Source: IGN2 sp964639955 (lineage in GTDB: Bacteria > Bacteroidota > Ignavibacteria > Ignavibacteriales > Ignavibacteriaceae). From it: a DNA stretch of 62,485 bases. The stretch spans positions 1 through 62,485 of the forward strand of contig CAZXGJ010000010.1 in the NCBI GenBank assembly GCA_964639955.1. Reading direction: 5' to 3'. The translations under genes and the position numbers were made by a program. The notes beneath the pieces are model-generated. The model saw only the letters and a list, made by a program, of their open reading frames with translations, made no database searches and was not told the origin of the DNA. Of this stretch, positions 16,715-25,730 are shown piece after piece (position 1 is the stretch's first letter; each line of letters starts with the position of its first letter).

Positions 16715-17638
16715 TTATTCTTTTAGTTTCACATCTTTTTTAGGAAACTGAACCCTGCCTAAAATTTCATCCTTATCCTTATCAAGGGGAATGATTTCAT
16801 AAGTATGCGTTCCATCCGGCACTCTTATAATAATTTCTTTTGCTTTGCCGGGAGTTTTACCGCAAGGTTTTTTATAAACCGTTACATCAGACCTCACGCT
16901 GCTTAACTGGTATGTGTTTTTAACATTCCCGTCTTCCTTAACCTGAAGCCTGTAGTTTATTCTTCCCTTCATCTGATAATGATTTTCAATTCTGTTAAGC
17001 AACCGCAGAACTGTTGGCCCTGTAATTTTTATTTTAAGAGGATTTTTTTTCGAGAAGCGATAGTAAGTAATCATCTCTTCGTTGGTTATAAGCGTAACCG
17101 GTTGATTGGGGTACTGGGGACATAGTGGAACCCATTCGGTTTTCTTTTCCTTTACGGGAGTAAATATAAATCTTAAATAGATTTTAGGTTTTTCATAGCT
17201 GCACATAAATTCAATCGTGTTATCGCCGCGGCTCAGCTCAATTACAAAATGCTCAGCTGTGCCAGGCCTTCCAACTGATTCATCCCTGAATTTCGCCTTC
17301 GGATCCCTGCTGATATTATAAAAATCTACCCGTATTTTCTGTGTTCCATTCACCCTGTAATAAACAGGATAGTTTATTGAATTTGCGGTACCGTAATCAA
17401 ACTGCACCCTAGAAATAACCTTTAATAAACCCGGTCCTTTTACTGTTACCAGCATATGCTCTTTTAATTCAAGAGGGTAATAAGTTCTGTTTTTACCGGA
17501 AACAATAACAGTAGTTTTGGTTTTGGCATTATTCGGCTTAAGTACTTTTGTTCCCGGCTCAGCAAAAGCTATGCTTAATGAAAGCAGCATCAGCAAAATG
17601 GTGAAATATATTTTTACGCCGGTTAACTTGTAAATCAT
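16715..17638 (-). CDS. Secreted two-domain protein of the polyglutamate locus
   Basis: The product has a signal peptide (M-I-Y-K-L-T start, cleavage near A-F-A-E) and two similar beta domains (about residues 40-155 and 165-300 from this start), each opening with a strand pair around T-Y-Y-P-L or T-Y-Y-R-F and K-x-x-G-P-x-x-L-(K/R)-(V/L)-(I/L). They share the same order of strands, suggesting an internal duplication. No family was recognised. The ATG at 17638 lies behind GAGGTCTGAT, a better ribosome site than the ATG at 17650, which overlaps the pgsW stop; both are possible. It sits between the synthase genes and the barrel gene, so it is a candidate periplasmic link. Confidence 0.65.
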   Translation of the reverse strand: MIYKLTGVKIYFTILLMLLSLSIAFAEPGTKVLKPNNAKTKTTVIVSGKNRTYYPLELKEHMLVTVKGPGLLKVISRVQFDYGTANSINYPVYYRVNGTQKIRVDFYNISRDPKAKFRDESVGRPGTAEHFVIELSRGDNTIEFMCSYEKPKIYLRFIFTPVKEKKTEWVPLCPQYPNQPVTLITNEEMITYYRFSKKNPLKIKITGPTVLRLLNRIENHYQMKGRINYRLQVKEDGNVKNTYQLSSVRSDVTVYKKPCGKTPGKAKEIIIRVPDGTHTYEIIPLDKDKDEILGRVQFPKKDVKLKE

Positions 17639-17639
17639 A

Positions 17640-18773
17640 TCAGACCTCATCAGAATCAGTTGTGTTCTGTAAAGGTAAAAGTTCTGTTCCGAGTTTATGT
17701 CTTTTTCTTTCCATAAAAAAAACCAGAGCTACAGATAAACTCAGAAAGAGTGTTGCTATTATGCTAAGGGTAACACTGTACCTTTTCTGAATAAATATAT
17801 CACCGTCGCCCGGTAAAGGCAGCGGCGATGGGCTGATTGGTAACCCATATTTTACTGCAAGCTGGTTAATATTTAAAAGGTGTATAACAGGAATACTTTC
17901 TTCAGCCATCCGAATCAATACACCTCTGAGCGGATAATTCATCATTGGTAATGACATTGACAAACCGGTTGGAATAAACTTAACATTTTCGGTAGAACCT
18001 AAACTTGAAATTCCTCCTCCGACATTGATAAAAGCTTTTAATTTTCCTTTTTCACTAAAACGCTGATAAAGTTCCATTCTTTTCAGGATGCTGTTTTCGA
18101 GATACTCTTCGTTAATAAATTCAACATTGTTTCGTTTTACAGCATCTGTTATTAACTGTCTTCCCTCAGGGCTCAGACCTCTTCCAATATCCAGCCCGCC
18201 GCCTATAGATGCAGCCACAGATTTGTTAGTAAATATTTTTTTATCGTAAAGCAGACGTTCCATATCTAGCCAGGTATAATAAGGGTCGTTAGCTCCCCAG
18301 TTTGAAGCACCAACGGACGTAATAATGATCGGCCTTAATTGCAATGTTTGAACAGCCGCAAGCACGGCTATGTTTAATCCGGGCAAAGAACCGGTAAAGG
18401 CAATTGCCACATAATCATTCTTTTCAAGCCCCGCTTCTTTCAGCATTTCAACTATAATTGCAGCAAAATTTGGATTTGTTGCGGTAAGCTTGGCTTCGAT
18501 ATAACCTCTGTCGGTTGTAATCGGTGTAATATCCTGGCCAATCAATGCGGTTTCGTTAGGGTCATTAATAGCATCAACAAATATTCCCTTGCTCAGCCGG
18601 AATTCCTTTAAATAATTGATCGCATCCTGAGCAAGCTTTGAAGCTTCAAGCTTTTCATCATACCATTTCAGCTTCACATCTATCTTTCCAAACTCTACTG
18701 CCAGAAATGCCATTAAAGCAAGAAGAGACAGAACACTTAAAACTGTTTTTGAACCTGCACTGAAGTTATTCAA
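17640..18773 (-). CDS. Poly-gamma-glutamate system protein (PgsW-like)
   Basis: A 377-residue protein with an N-terminal membrane anchor (about 9-27) and a second membrane helix near the C-terminus (about 335-357), the large middle part lying outside the cytoplasm. The segment F-T-G-S-L-P-G-L-N-I-A, followed by V-G-A-S-N-W-G-A-N-D-P and A-A-S-I-G-G-G-L-D-I-G-R-G-L, matches my memory of the TIGR04332 'poly-gamma-glutamate system protein' (PgsW). Its reaction is not established. It starts with a TTG, the farthest start available because a TAA lies just before it, and it overlaps the following gene. It takes the third place in the operon, where PgsA/CapA stands in Bacillus. Confidence 0.8.
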   Translation of the reverse strand: MNNFSAGSKTVLSVLSLLALMAFLAVEFGKIDVKLKWYDEKLEASKLAQDAINYLKEFRLSKGIFVDAINDPNETALIGQDITPITTDRGYIEAKLTATNPNFAAIIVEMLKEAGLEKNDYVAIAFTGSLPGLNIAVLAAVQTLQLRPIIITSVGASNWGANDPYYTWLDMERLLYDKKIFTNKSVAASIGGGLDIGRGLSPEGRQLITDAVKRNNVEFINEEYLENSILKRMELYQRFSEKGKLKAFINVGGGISSLGSTENVKFIPTGLSMSLPMMNYPLRGVLIRMAEESIPVIHLLNINQLAVKYGLPISPSPLPLPGDGDIFIQKRYSVTLSIIATLFLSLSVALVFFMERKRHKLGTELLPLQNTTDSDEV

Positions 18774-18797
18774 TTAAAAACCAATAGATTATTAAAT

Positions 18798-19250
18798 TTA
18801 TGTTGGCAACAGCTGACCATTGAAAATAATTATTACAATTAATCTTACAAGCACGGAAGTAATAAAGAGAACGCAAATAGTTTTAAAGATTCCCTGTTTA
18901 CCGAACCAATGAGCAATCAACCCCGGCACAACCCATCCTACTGCCTGCAGCTGAACAGTATTTGCAGTTAGATCAAGCAATAAGAACTGCCGGGAGAAGT
19001 TAGCCAGAAGACATCCGACAAGCAGGCATAAAACCATCTGTCTTCGCCCGTAAAGGAAAGTGTAATTTCCAAGGATTCTGATGATAAGGTAAGTTGCAAG
19101 GCTGACCAGAATAATGCCTGCGAGCCTGTCCGGTTCGGAAAGGTGTAAGGCAATATAACCGGGAACAACAATACCACCGGCGGCGAGCCCAAAAATTTCG
19201 TACGATAGTAAACTGAAAATTAATCCTAATGTAATTGCAAGCTCAACCAT
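18798..19250 (-). CDS. pgsC: Poly-gamma-glutamate synthesis protein PgsC/CapC
   Basis: I start this gene at the ATG at 19250 (M-V-E-L-A-I-T-L-G-L), giving 150 residues, the usual size for PgsC. A longer frame reaching 19388 exists but only reads through the end of pgsB. PgsC is a membrane protein of about five helices that forms the polyglutamate synthase with PgsB; the motif G-L-A-A-G-G-I-V-V-P-G-Y is the family signature. The 8-bp overlap with the pgsB stop (19243) indicates translational coupling. It has no predicted catalytic residue of its own. Confidence 0.9.
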   Translation of the reverse strand: MVELAITLGLIFSLLSYEIFGLAAGGIVVPGYIALHLSEPDRLAGIILVSLATYLIIRILGNYTFLYGRRQMVLCLLVGCLLANFSRQFLLLDLTANTVQLQAVGWVVPGLIAHWFGKQGIFKTICVLFITSVLVRLIVIIIFNGQLLPT

Positions 19251-20430
19251 TAACAAGACTCCGGTTCTCAAAATAAACGGCAACACCAGCACCCATACCA
19301 CCCATATTCCCGATTGCCAGCACCGTTGATTTTGCTTCGGTACAAGCAAGTACAGATTCGAATACTGCTTCCGGCTCAGTAAGGCCAAGGTTTATAATTT
19401 TACTTTTCTTTATCCCGTTCTTCACTGAAAGATCCTCTGCAACATCGGTAGATTGACCGGTTAAAAACAGGTAATCAACATCATCTTTCATTTCAGCCCC
19501 TATCATGGCTGTTAGCTGTCGTGTCCGGTCGGGTCTATCCTGCCTGTTGTTAAGCAAAATTATTTTTGATTCGTTAACGTTGATTTTGTCTTTAAGCTGA
19601 TTCCATATCATCAATGTGGACTGCGGATCGTTTGCAGCAAAGGCATTATAAAAATTTATTGTTTTCTGGTAGGCGATAACTTTTGATAGTTTGAGAACTC
19701 CGGCATCGGGAACTGCATTGTGCATGCCTTTGAGAGCTATATCCCTTTCAATACCCAGATGCTCACAAACGGAAAGTGCAAGAGCTACATTTTCTTTATG
19801 CTCGATGTATCTGAAGCCCAGCATGTCTTCATCACTCACCAGGCCGGCATCAACAATGTGCAATACGGTATTATTTTTTTTACAAACAGCTTCGAACCGG
19901 CTTAGCGTTTTATTTTCTGAAGTAAAAAAATGCTTACCACGCGGGATAGTTCCGGCAAGAGCATCGGCAATTTCCGGAAGTGTATATCCCATTGCATCAA
20001 TATGATCGGGTCTCACATTGGTTATTACACCTATAGTAGAATGAATCATTTTATTTTCAGTAATCCACTGGTACTGCGGCTGAATTGCCATACACTCGAT
20101 AACAATTGCCTGTGCTCTTCTTCCCGAGGCAAATTTAACAATTGATAATTGTTCGATGATATTCGCCCCGGCTTTTCTGTAGATTTTCGCTTCGCTCCCA
20201 TCCTCAAGAATCAACCGGGGATATGTGCCGGTAACCTTTGTTATTGTTCTTATACCGCCCTGCCGCAGGCCGGCACCAATCAATCTCGTAACGCTTGATT
20301 TTCCTCTTATACCGTTTACATGAATTCTAACCGGTATAGAAAAAATTCTTTTCTGATGAAATAAATATTCGGCAATACCGTAAACGGCTGCCATTAATGA
20401 GAGCACAAGAAGTACAGTAAAAACGTACAA
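19243..20430 (-). CDS. pgsB: Poly-gamma-glutamate synthase PgsB/CapB
   Basis: The 395-residue protein is the ATP-dependent amide ligase of poly-gamma-glutamate synthesis, related to Mur ligases and folylpolyglutamate synthase. After an N-terminal membrane helix (about 2-22) come H-V-N-G-I-R-G-K-S-S-V-T-R (the P-loop, near 37-49), T-K-V-T-G-T-Y-P, E-C-M-A-I and T-N-V-R-P-D-H-I-D-A-M-G, all typical of CapB. It starts with TTG (M-Y-V-F); no ATG upstream is in frame. It lies 66 bp after the stop of the C25 peptidase gene, so transcription could run through from there. Confidence 0.92.
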   Translation of the reverse strand: MYVFTVLLVLSLMAAVYGIAEYLFHQKRIFSIPVRIHVNGIRGKSSVTRLIGAGLRQGGIRTITKVTGTYPRLILEDGSEAKIYRKAGANIIEQLSIVKFASGRRAQAIVIECMAIQPQYQWITENKMIHSTIGVITNVRPDHIDAMGYTLPEIADALAGTIPRGKHFFTSENKTLSRFEAVCKKNNTVLHIVDAGLVSDEDMLGFRYIEHKENVALALSVCEHLGIERDIALKGMHNAVPDAGVLKLSKVIAYQKTINFYNAFAANDPQSTLMIWNQLKDKINVNESKIILLNNRQDRPDRTRQLTAMIGAEMKDDVDYLFLTGQSTDVAEDLSVKNGIKKSKIINLGLTEPEAVFESVLACTEAKSTVLAIGNMGGMGAGVAVYFENRSLVNG

Positions 20431-20496
20431 TTTAAAAACCCAACCCCTGGTTAAACTTTATAACAAACCAATCTGAGATATTTGAGACGCTAATCA

Positions 20497-23400
20497 CTAT
20501 TTTAAAAGAATCATTTTCTTTACCTGAATAAAGTCATTTGCCTGAATTTTATAGAAGTATACCCCAGAACTGACTTTGTTTCCGTATGAGTTATTTCCGT
20601 CCCATAAAAGCCGGTATCTTCCGGCGGGCTGGTTACCATCCTGCAATGTTCTTACTAATGATCCGTTAATATTATAAATGCTAAGCTTAACATAAGCCGC
20701 TTCCGGTATTTCATAAATGATATGAGTAAGAGGATTAAACGGATTTGGATAGTTCTGCTTCAGAGTGTATGCTTCAGGTATTGTTAACGGGTTTTCTTCA
20801 TCCCCATCGATGGAAACAACTGTTGGGGTTTCTGTAGTAAATTTGATTGCCATACCATTTACCAATTCATTCGCTGTGGGATCATAAATTTCATTGAATA
20901 AATATTGCAACCCAATATCCTCAGTGCTGTTTTCAATCCCCACAGTACAACCTCCTGCTTCTTCAACATCTTTGTACTGGAATATTATTTCGCCATCTCC
21001 TGTGGGTGTCGGATAGTAAGCGGGATCGCGAAGTATTATTTCGAAAGTCTCTTTGATTGTTATATCATAACGATGAGGTACGGTGTCCCATTCAATTACG
21101 AATGTGTGGTTAGCCGGATCGGAATAATAAAATAATTTTCCTCCGCCCTGCGGTCCGTTTGAAAAGAAATCATCCCAGAATACTGCGGTCATGTTGTTTA
21201 ATGTATCCAGGCAAGGCAACGGAAAGTTCAGAGATTTAGTTTGCGTTCCGCTGCCAAATGCAACCCAGCCGTCGCCGCTGATTCGAACTTGAGAAAAATC
21301 GTTCCCGTAATATTTAAAGTTGAATGGCAGATTAACAGTCTGGGTAAAATCACTTAGGCCGCCCGGTTTCGGTATCTCAGTTCCGATTGCATCTATCTCA
21401 ATCCAATTATATTCCGGATGCTGGCTCCAGAGTACATCGTAGCTTGAGTAAGCATAATAACCGTATGCGTCGGGACCGGTGGGATCTGAAGCTGCCGGCA
21501 TCGCAACAGGCAGAATTAACGATTCTTCGTAAGAATAAGGATAAAATCCATTATGTGAAGAAAGCTTAAGCAAAACGCCGGCTTCGTATTGAACCGGGCA
21601 ATTTTCACTTACGAAAATTGTGTAAGTATCAGACTGATTAATTGTGTTGCTGTCAGGTAAAATTGTTCCGAAAACCGCCGTAGAATCAATTATAGTGATG
21701 AAGGGATCATTTGTTTGTAAAATACCTGAAACATCCGGTGCCTGATCATCTCCGGTATTTAATATTTTAAAAGCCACTTTAACCGTTTCACCTGGATCAA
21801 GCCGGTAGTTATGAAGAACATTTCCTTCATCATCTATAAAAAATTCGGCAACGCTTAGCTTGCAGCCATGAACTTCTTCATTATGTGTATAATCCCAGGC
21901 AGAGCTTGTACTGGCAACATGTAGTTTAAAAACGATTATATACCCAACAGGGCATTCCGGCTCAATAAAGAATTGAAAAGGCAAACCAGCTGCGGTATCT
22001 CCCGGCGCAATATTGCCAAAAGCTACTGAATCGGAAATTATATTTGCATAGTTTACAGAATCAGGAACCGAGAGTTTTGCATATACACCATTGGAAGTAA
22101 TGGTTCCCCAGTTTTTGAGGGTGAAACCAATTGAACAATGTTCATTCGGGTTAATTAGCCCATCATCATTTCCATCCAGATCAGTAACCTGCGGGTCTCC
22201 ATAAGGAGTTACATTTTCAGTACCTATCGATACTATAATTGAGTCCGTAACAGGAACCACTTTACCACCGGTAATAGTAAGTTTAAGAGTGCCCACTGAG
22301 TTCGGTACTACATCAAGTATTACTGTGCCGCCAATATCGGTTGTGCCGGTAGAATAAACACCATTACCCGAGATACAGACACTTGCATTGTAGACAGGTA
22401 ACCCACTGGAAGTATTATTCACCTTCACCTGCACCTGATTGAACCCGACATAAATTTCCTGGGGATGAGTTACCGTAACCGGTTCTGGTATATCTTTCCA
22501 AATATGTATGCTCGGATCGCCAAGCAAGCAGTAAATCTTGTAATGATACTCAACATAATAGACATTGCCAAACTGCTCATACATATACAGTTTACCTCTC
22601 AGCAGTGCTTCGCCGGGGCTGTCTAATCCCTCCTGGAACATACCAACATAGATTCCTCTATCGATATAGTTATTATAAGTTGTGTGGGTATTGGAAGTTG
22701 GTCCAATAAAAGCACATGCGCCCTTGGGTGGGTCAGTTAACGAGCCCTTCTCAAGCCAGGTTTCGCCAAAGCAGTTTCCTTCATCAAACATAGCCACACC
22801 GCAGCCTATGCTTGTTACGAATGTTAATTTGTTTGCGTTGTTAATACTGTTAACATATGAGGTGGTAAAATAATAACAGCTGGCATGCCATCCGTCACTC
22901 CATCCTTCGCCTCTGTAATTAAGAAAGCTTCTCCCGTCATTAATTGCTGCAACAATATCACTTTCTTCATATGTACACGACGGCCAATTGCTCATCATCG
23001 TATCTACGGAGGTAAAATGCCCGTTCTCTAACATTTGCTGTGCAGTAAAACGCTTGGTAAACACCTGTGATTGATAGGCATCGTTAGAACAGACAGTAGC
23101 TTTTTTGAACCATTCGGGCTGAGTTGTATATGGGTATTTTTCATATTTCAGAAACTTATCAACCATTACTTGTAAAATATATTCGCCGCCGCCGCCGCTG
23201 CCGTTATAATTGGTGAATCTTCCTATCATCATTTCAGGAAAGTAATCGTTTCCTTCAAGCTCCACGAAATAATCCTCGTTTACAAAAGTCCATCCTCCAT
23301 AATTTACGTATTTAACCGGGGCATTACCTGAAGGCGAGCCGTAATCTCCTACGATTAAGATATGCGTTGGAGGATTTTGCCACGTGTTATAAACATCCAT

Positions 23401-24282
23401 AATATAATTTTTAATTATATCGGGATTGCTTTGATTGGCACCTATTTCACTGAATTTTGTAATAAATATTTCCGTTCCGGATTGGTGTTTCCACTCAGCA
23501 TAGGATTGAAACTCCTCCACATAGATATCGGGCATAATGCAAAGCATAATGTCATGACCTTCGATGTCTCCGCCATATCTTTGCTGTAGAACTTCCTGAT
23601 AGTTAAAGATAAAGTTAGAGTATAGTTTTGCGAAAGATGGAGCCAAGGGTTTGGGTGGAGTAATTTTTGGATTTAAACCAAATCCCGGACTATAATTAAT
23701 TTTTACTGTTATTGAGGATATAACCTGAATTTCCCTTTTAGCCGGAGAATACCGTATTGGAAATATTGAAACCCGTGCAATTCTGAAATCCCTGAAAACA
23801 GCCGGATCTTCAACTCTTGCTGCTTCCTGCGGGTATATTTTTTCTGAACTGTATACTTCGTTATTCTCTAAATAAGGAGTTTCGGGCTTGCCTTCAATCC
23901 AGCTTTCCCTTACCGGGGGGATATAAATTCCCTGAAAAACCTGAACGGGAGTCGTTTCCAGTATTTCTACATTTACCAAACCATTGTCCGGAATGGCAAG
24001 GACCCTGGCAATATGCGGTATTTCTGGATAACCGGTTTCACCTGTTACAGCATCAGAACCAATACTAATAGAATGATAGACTTTTCCATCCGAGGTAAAT
24101 TCACTTAGCTGAAATCCGGGCAGGTCAACCCTTATCACAGTACTAAGTCCATCATCGCTAATCAATTGTACTCGGGCCGGAGAATTTGGTAATGCGTACT
24201 CATCAATTGATATCCACTGAGCAACGGCAAATGCCGGGAATAAAATAAAGAAAAAAAATGCAGATGTAGTAATCTTTGCCAT
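20497..24282 (-). CDS. T9SS-sorted C25 (gingipain-like) cysteine peptidase
   Basis: I start at the ATG at 24282 (M-A-K-I-T-T), which has GGGAGACTCC upstream and begins the signal peptide; an ATG at 24330 would add 16 residues. The 1261-residue protein has a C25 propeptide-like N-terminus, a gingipain-type catalytic domain (about 245-610), Ig-like and CARDB-like modules (about 640-900), a further C-terminal adhesin-like module and the T9SS type A sorting domain (Y-P-N-P-F-N-P, ending K-K-M-I-L-L-K). The nucleophile region T-S-I-G-C-G-V-A-M-F (Cys494) is present, but where gingipains have a catalytic His the sequence reads N-Y-R-G-E-G-W (Glu459). It is probably surface-bound; activity is uncertain. 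Confidence 0.88.
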   Translation of the reverse strand: MAKITTSAFFFFILFPAFAVAQWISIDEYALPNSPARVQLISDDGLSTVIRVDLPGFQLSEFTSDGKVYHSISIGSDAVTGETGYPEIPHIARVLAIPDNGLVNVEILETTPVQVFQGIYIPPVRESWIEGKPETPYLENNEVYSSEKIYPQEAARVEDPAVFRDFRIARVSIFPIRYSPAKREIQVISSITVKINYSPGFGLNPKITPPKPLAPSFAKLYSNFIFNYQEVLQQRYGGDIEGHDIMLCIMPDIYVEEFQSYAEWKHQSGTEIFITKFSEIGANQSNPDIIKNYIMDVYNTWQNPPTHILIVGDYGSPSGNAPVKYVNYGGWTFVNEDYFVELEGNDYFPEMMIGRFTNYNGSGGGGEYILQVMVDKFLKYEKYPYTTQPEWFKKATVCSNDAYQSQVFTKRFTAQQMLENGHFTSVDTMMSNWPSCTYEESDIVAAINDGRSFLNYRGEGWSDGWHASCYYFTTSYVNSINNANKLTFVTSIGCGVAMFDEGNCFGETWLEKGSLTDPPKGACAFIGPTSNTHTTYNNYIDRGIYVGMFQEGLDSPGEALLRGKLYMYEQFGNVYYVEYHYKIYCLLGDPSIHIWKDIPEPVTVTHPQEIYVGFNQVQVKVNNTSSGLPVYNASVCISGNGVYSTGTTDIGGTVILDVVPNSVGTLKLTITGGKVVPVTDSIIVSIGTENVTPYGDPQVTDLDGNDDGLINPNEHCSIGFTLKNWGTITSNGVYAKLSVPDSVNYANIISDSVAFGNIAPGDTAAGLPFQFFIEPECPVGYIIVFKLHVASTSSAWDYTHNEEVHGCKLSVAEFFIDDEGNVLHNYRLDPGETVKVAFKILNTGDDQAPDVSGILQTNDPFITIIDSTAVFGTILPDSNTINQSDTYTIFVSENCPVQYEAGVLLKLSSHNGFYPYSYEESLILPVAMPAASDPTGPDAYGYYAYSSYDVLWSQHPEYNWIEIDAIGTEIPKPGGLSDFTQTVNLPFNFKYYGNDFSQVRISGDGWVAFGSGTQTKSLNFPLPCLDTLNNMTAVFWDDFFSNGPQGGGKLFYYSDPANHTFVIEWDTVPHRYDITIKETFEIILRDPAYYPTPTGDGEIIFQYKDVEEAGGCTVGIENSTEDIGLQYLFNEIYDPTANELVNGMAIKFTTETPTVVSIDGDEENPLTIPEAYTLKQNYPNPFNPLTHIIYEIPEAAYVKLSIYNINGSLVRTLQDGNQPAGRYRLLWDGNNSYGNKVSSGVYFYKIQANDFIQVKKMILLK

Positions 24283-24549
24283 CGAGGAGTCTCCCGTTTT
24301 TTGAAATGAAAGTGAGGAATGATTTCTCATAAAATCCTAATAATGGATTAATTATTTAGAAATAACAGATTAAATTATCCAGAATTTACTTTGGTCACAA
24401 TAATTACTCCAAAATAAATTTCAATAAAGCGGAGTAAAAACAAGATAAAGGTTAAATTTTGCAGTTTACCCCGGTAAAAATGAAAGAAAAAGACGTTTTG
24501 ATTTTATTCTTCCTATAAAAAATCCTGCAGTTGGTTTTTTCCTGAGAAT

Positions 24550-25632
24550 TCAGCTGTGCCTTATAACCATAATGTCACCATCTTTAACAATATATTCCTT
24601 CCCTTCGAGTCTCCAGGTTCCCTGCTCTTTTGCTTTTGCAAATGAACCGGCAGAAATAAAATCATCGTATCCAACAACTTCAGCACGGATGAACTTGTTA
24701 TAAAAATCTGTATGGATTTCTCCTGCAGCTTCCTGTGCAGTTGAGCCTTTTCTGATTGTCCATGCTCTGCACTCAGTATCTCCGCAGGTGAAAAAAGACT
24801 GGAGACCAAGTAAATCATATGCTTCTCTGATAATGCTGTTCAATGCTGATTCCTTAATTCCGTATTCTTTCATAAATATTTCTGCTTCTTTATCAGAAAG
24901 TTCGGACATTTCCTGCTCTATTTTTCCGAAGAAGAAAAGTGCTTTTGTATTCTTACTAAGTTTTTTCTTGGCTAGTTCGTCAAGAAACATTCCTGCTTTA
25001 TCAATTTGTGATTCATCAAGATTGAGAGCAATCAACATCGGTTTTACTGAAAGCATCTGGAATGAACTTAATATTTTTAATTCATCATTTGTAAGATGAG
25101 CATCTCTCAGCGGTTTTTCTTCCTGAAGAAGCTGATAGCATTTTTCAAGAAGAGGTAATTCTCTTTTTAGCTTATCATCCTGAGTTTTCTGAACTTGTTT
25201 TTTAACAGTGTCAATTCTTTTTTCAATGATTGCGAGATCAGAAAAAATGAATTCTGTTTCAAAACTATCAATGTCTCTCATCATATTTACAGAACCATCA
25301 GGATGCGGGACCAATTCATTATTAAATAATCTCACAACCTGAATCAATGCATCGTTCGTTTTGACTTTGCCAAGAAAGTTGCTGGTAAACTGCGTTGATC
25401 CTGAATCACCTTTCTGCAAACCTACCACATCAAGTACCTCTATTGTTGCACTGGTTTTTTTCTTCGGGTTAAAAATCTCAGTCAATTTATCAAGCCGGGC
25501 ATCCGGTACTTTAATAACTGCCTGATGGGTTTCAACCTTAGCCATTGAGGTGGGATCGAGATGAGTTTTTGTTATTGTCTGAAATAAAGTTGACTTTCCG
25601 GATTGTGGTAATCCTACTATTCCTATCTGCAT
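24550..25632 (-). CDS. ychF: Redox-regulated ATPase/GTPase YchF
   Basis: I start at the ATG at 25632 (M-Q-I-G-I-V-G), giving 360 residues, the normal YchF length; a longer frame to 25719 only adds unrelated residues that run into the divergent gene's leader. The P-loop is G-L-P-Q-S-G-K-S (7-14), where most homologs have P-N-V-G-K-S. The switch D-V-V-G-L follows, then a coiled arm, and the C-terminal TGS-type domain I-R-K-G-S-T-A-Q-E-A-A-G-E-I-H-T-D-F and A-E-V-V-G-Y-D-D-F. YchF/OLA1 proteins bind ribosomes and hydrolyse ATP. It is transcribed divergently from the M48 gene with about 98 bp between the starts. Confidence 0.95.
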   Translation of the reverse strand: MQIGIVGLPQSGKSTLFQTITKTHLDPTSMAKVETHQAVIKVPDARLDKLTEIFNPKKKTSATIEVLDVVGLQKGDSGSTQFTSNFLGKVKTNDALIQVVRLFNNELVPHPDGSVNMMRDIDSFETEFIFSDLAIIEKRIDTVKKQVQKTQDDKLKRELPLLEKCYQLLQEEKPLRDAHLTNDELKILSSFQMLSVKPMLIALNLDESQIDKAGMFLDELAKKKLSKNTKALFFFGKIEQEMSELSDKEAEIFMKEYGIKESALNSIIREAYDLLGLQSFFTCGDTECRAWTIRKGSTAQEAAGEIHTDFYNKFIRAEVVGYDDFISAGSFAKAKEQGTWRLEGKEYIVKDGDIMVIRHS

Positions 25633-25730
25633 TGCATTTTCATTTTTTGTTGTAAATATAAGAAAGTTTTTAATTGCTAGTTTTTCTTTATATTTCGGAA
25701 AAAATCTACAATCAATCATGGATAAAAAAG

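Noticed and set aside
19251..19388. Longer N-terminus of PgsC
   Set aside because: These 46 residues are read from the end of pgsB in another frame; the family starts at M-V-E-L-A-I.
24283..24330. Sixteen extra residues at the start of the C25 peptidase
   Set aside because: They precede a proper signal-peptide start that has its own good ribosome site, although the upstream ATG cannot be excluded.
25633..25730. Overlapping starts of ychF and the M48 gene
   Set aside because: The long frames overlap on opposite strands, but the conserved starts lie at 25632 and 25731, leaving a normal divergent promoter gap.
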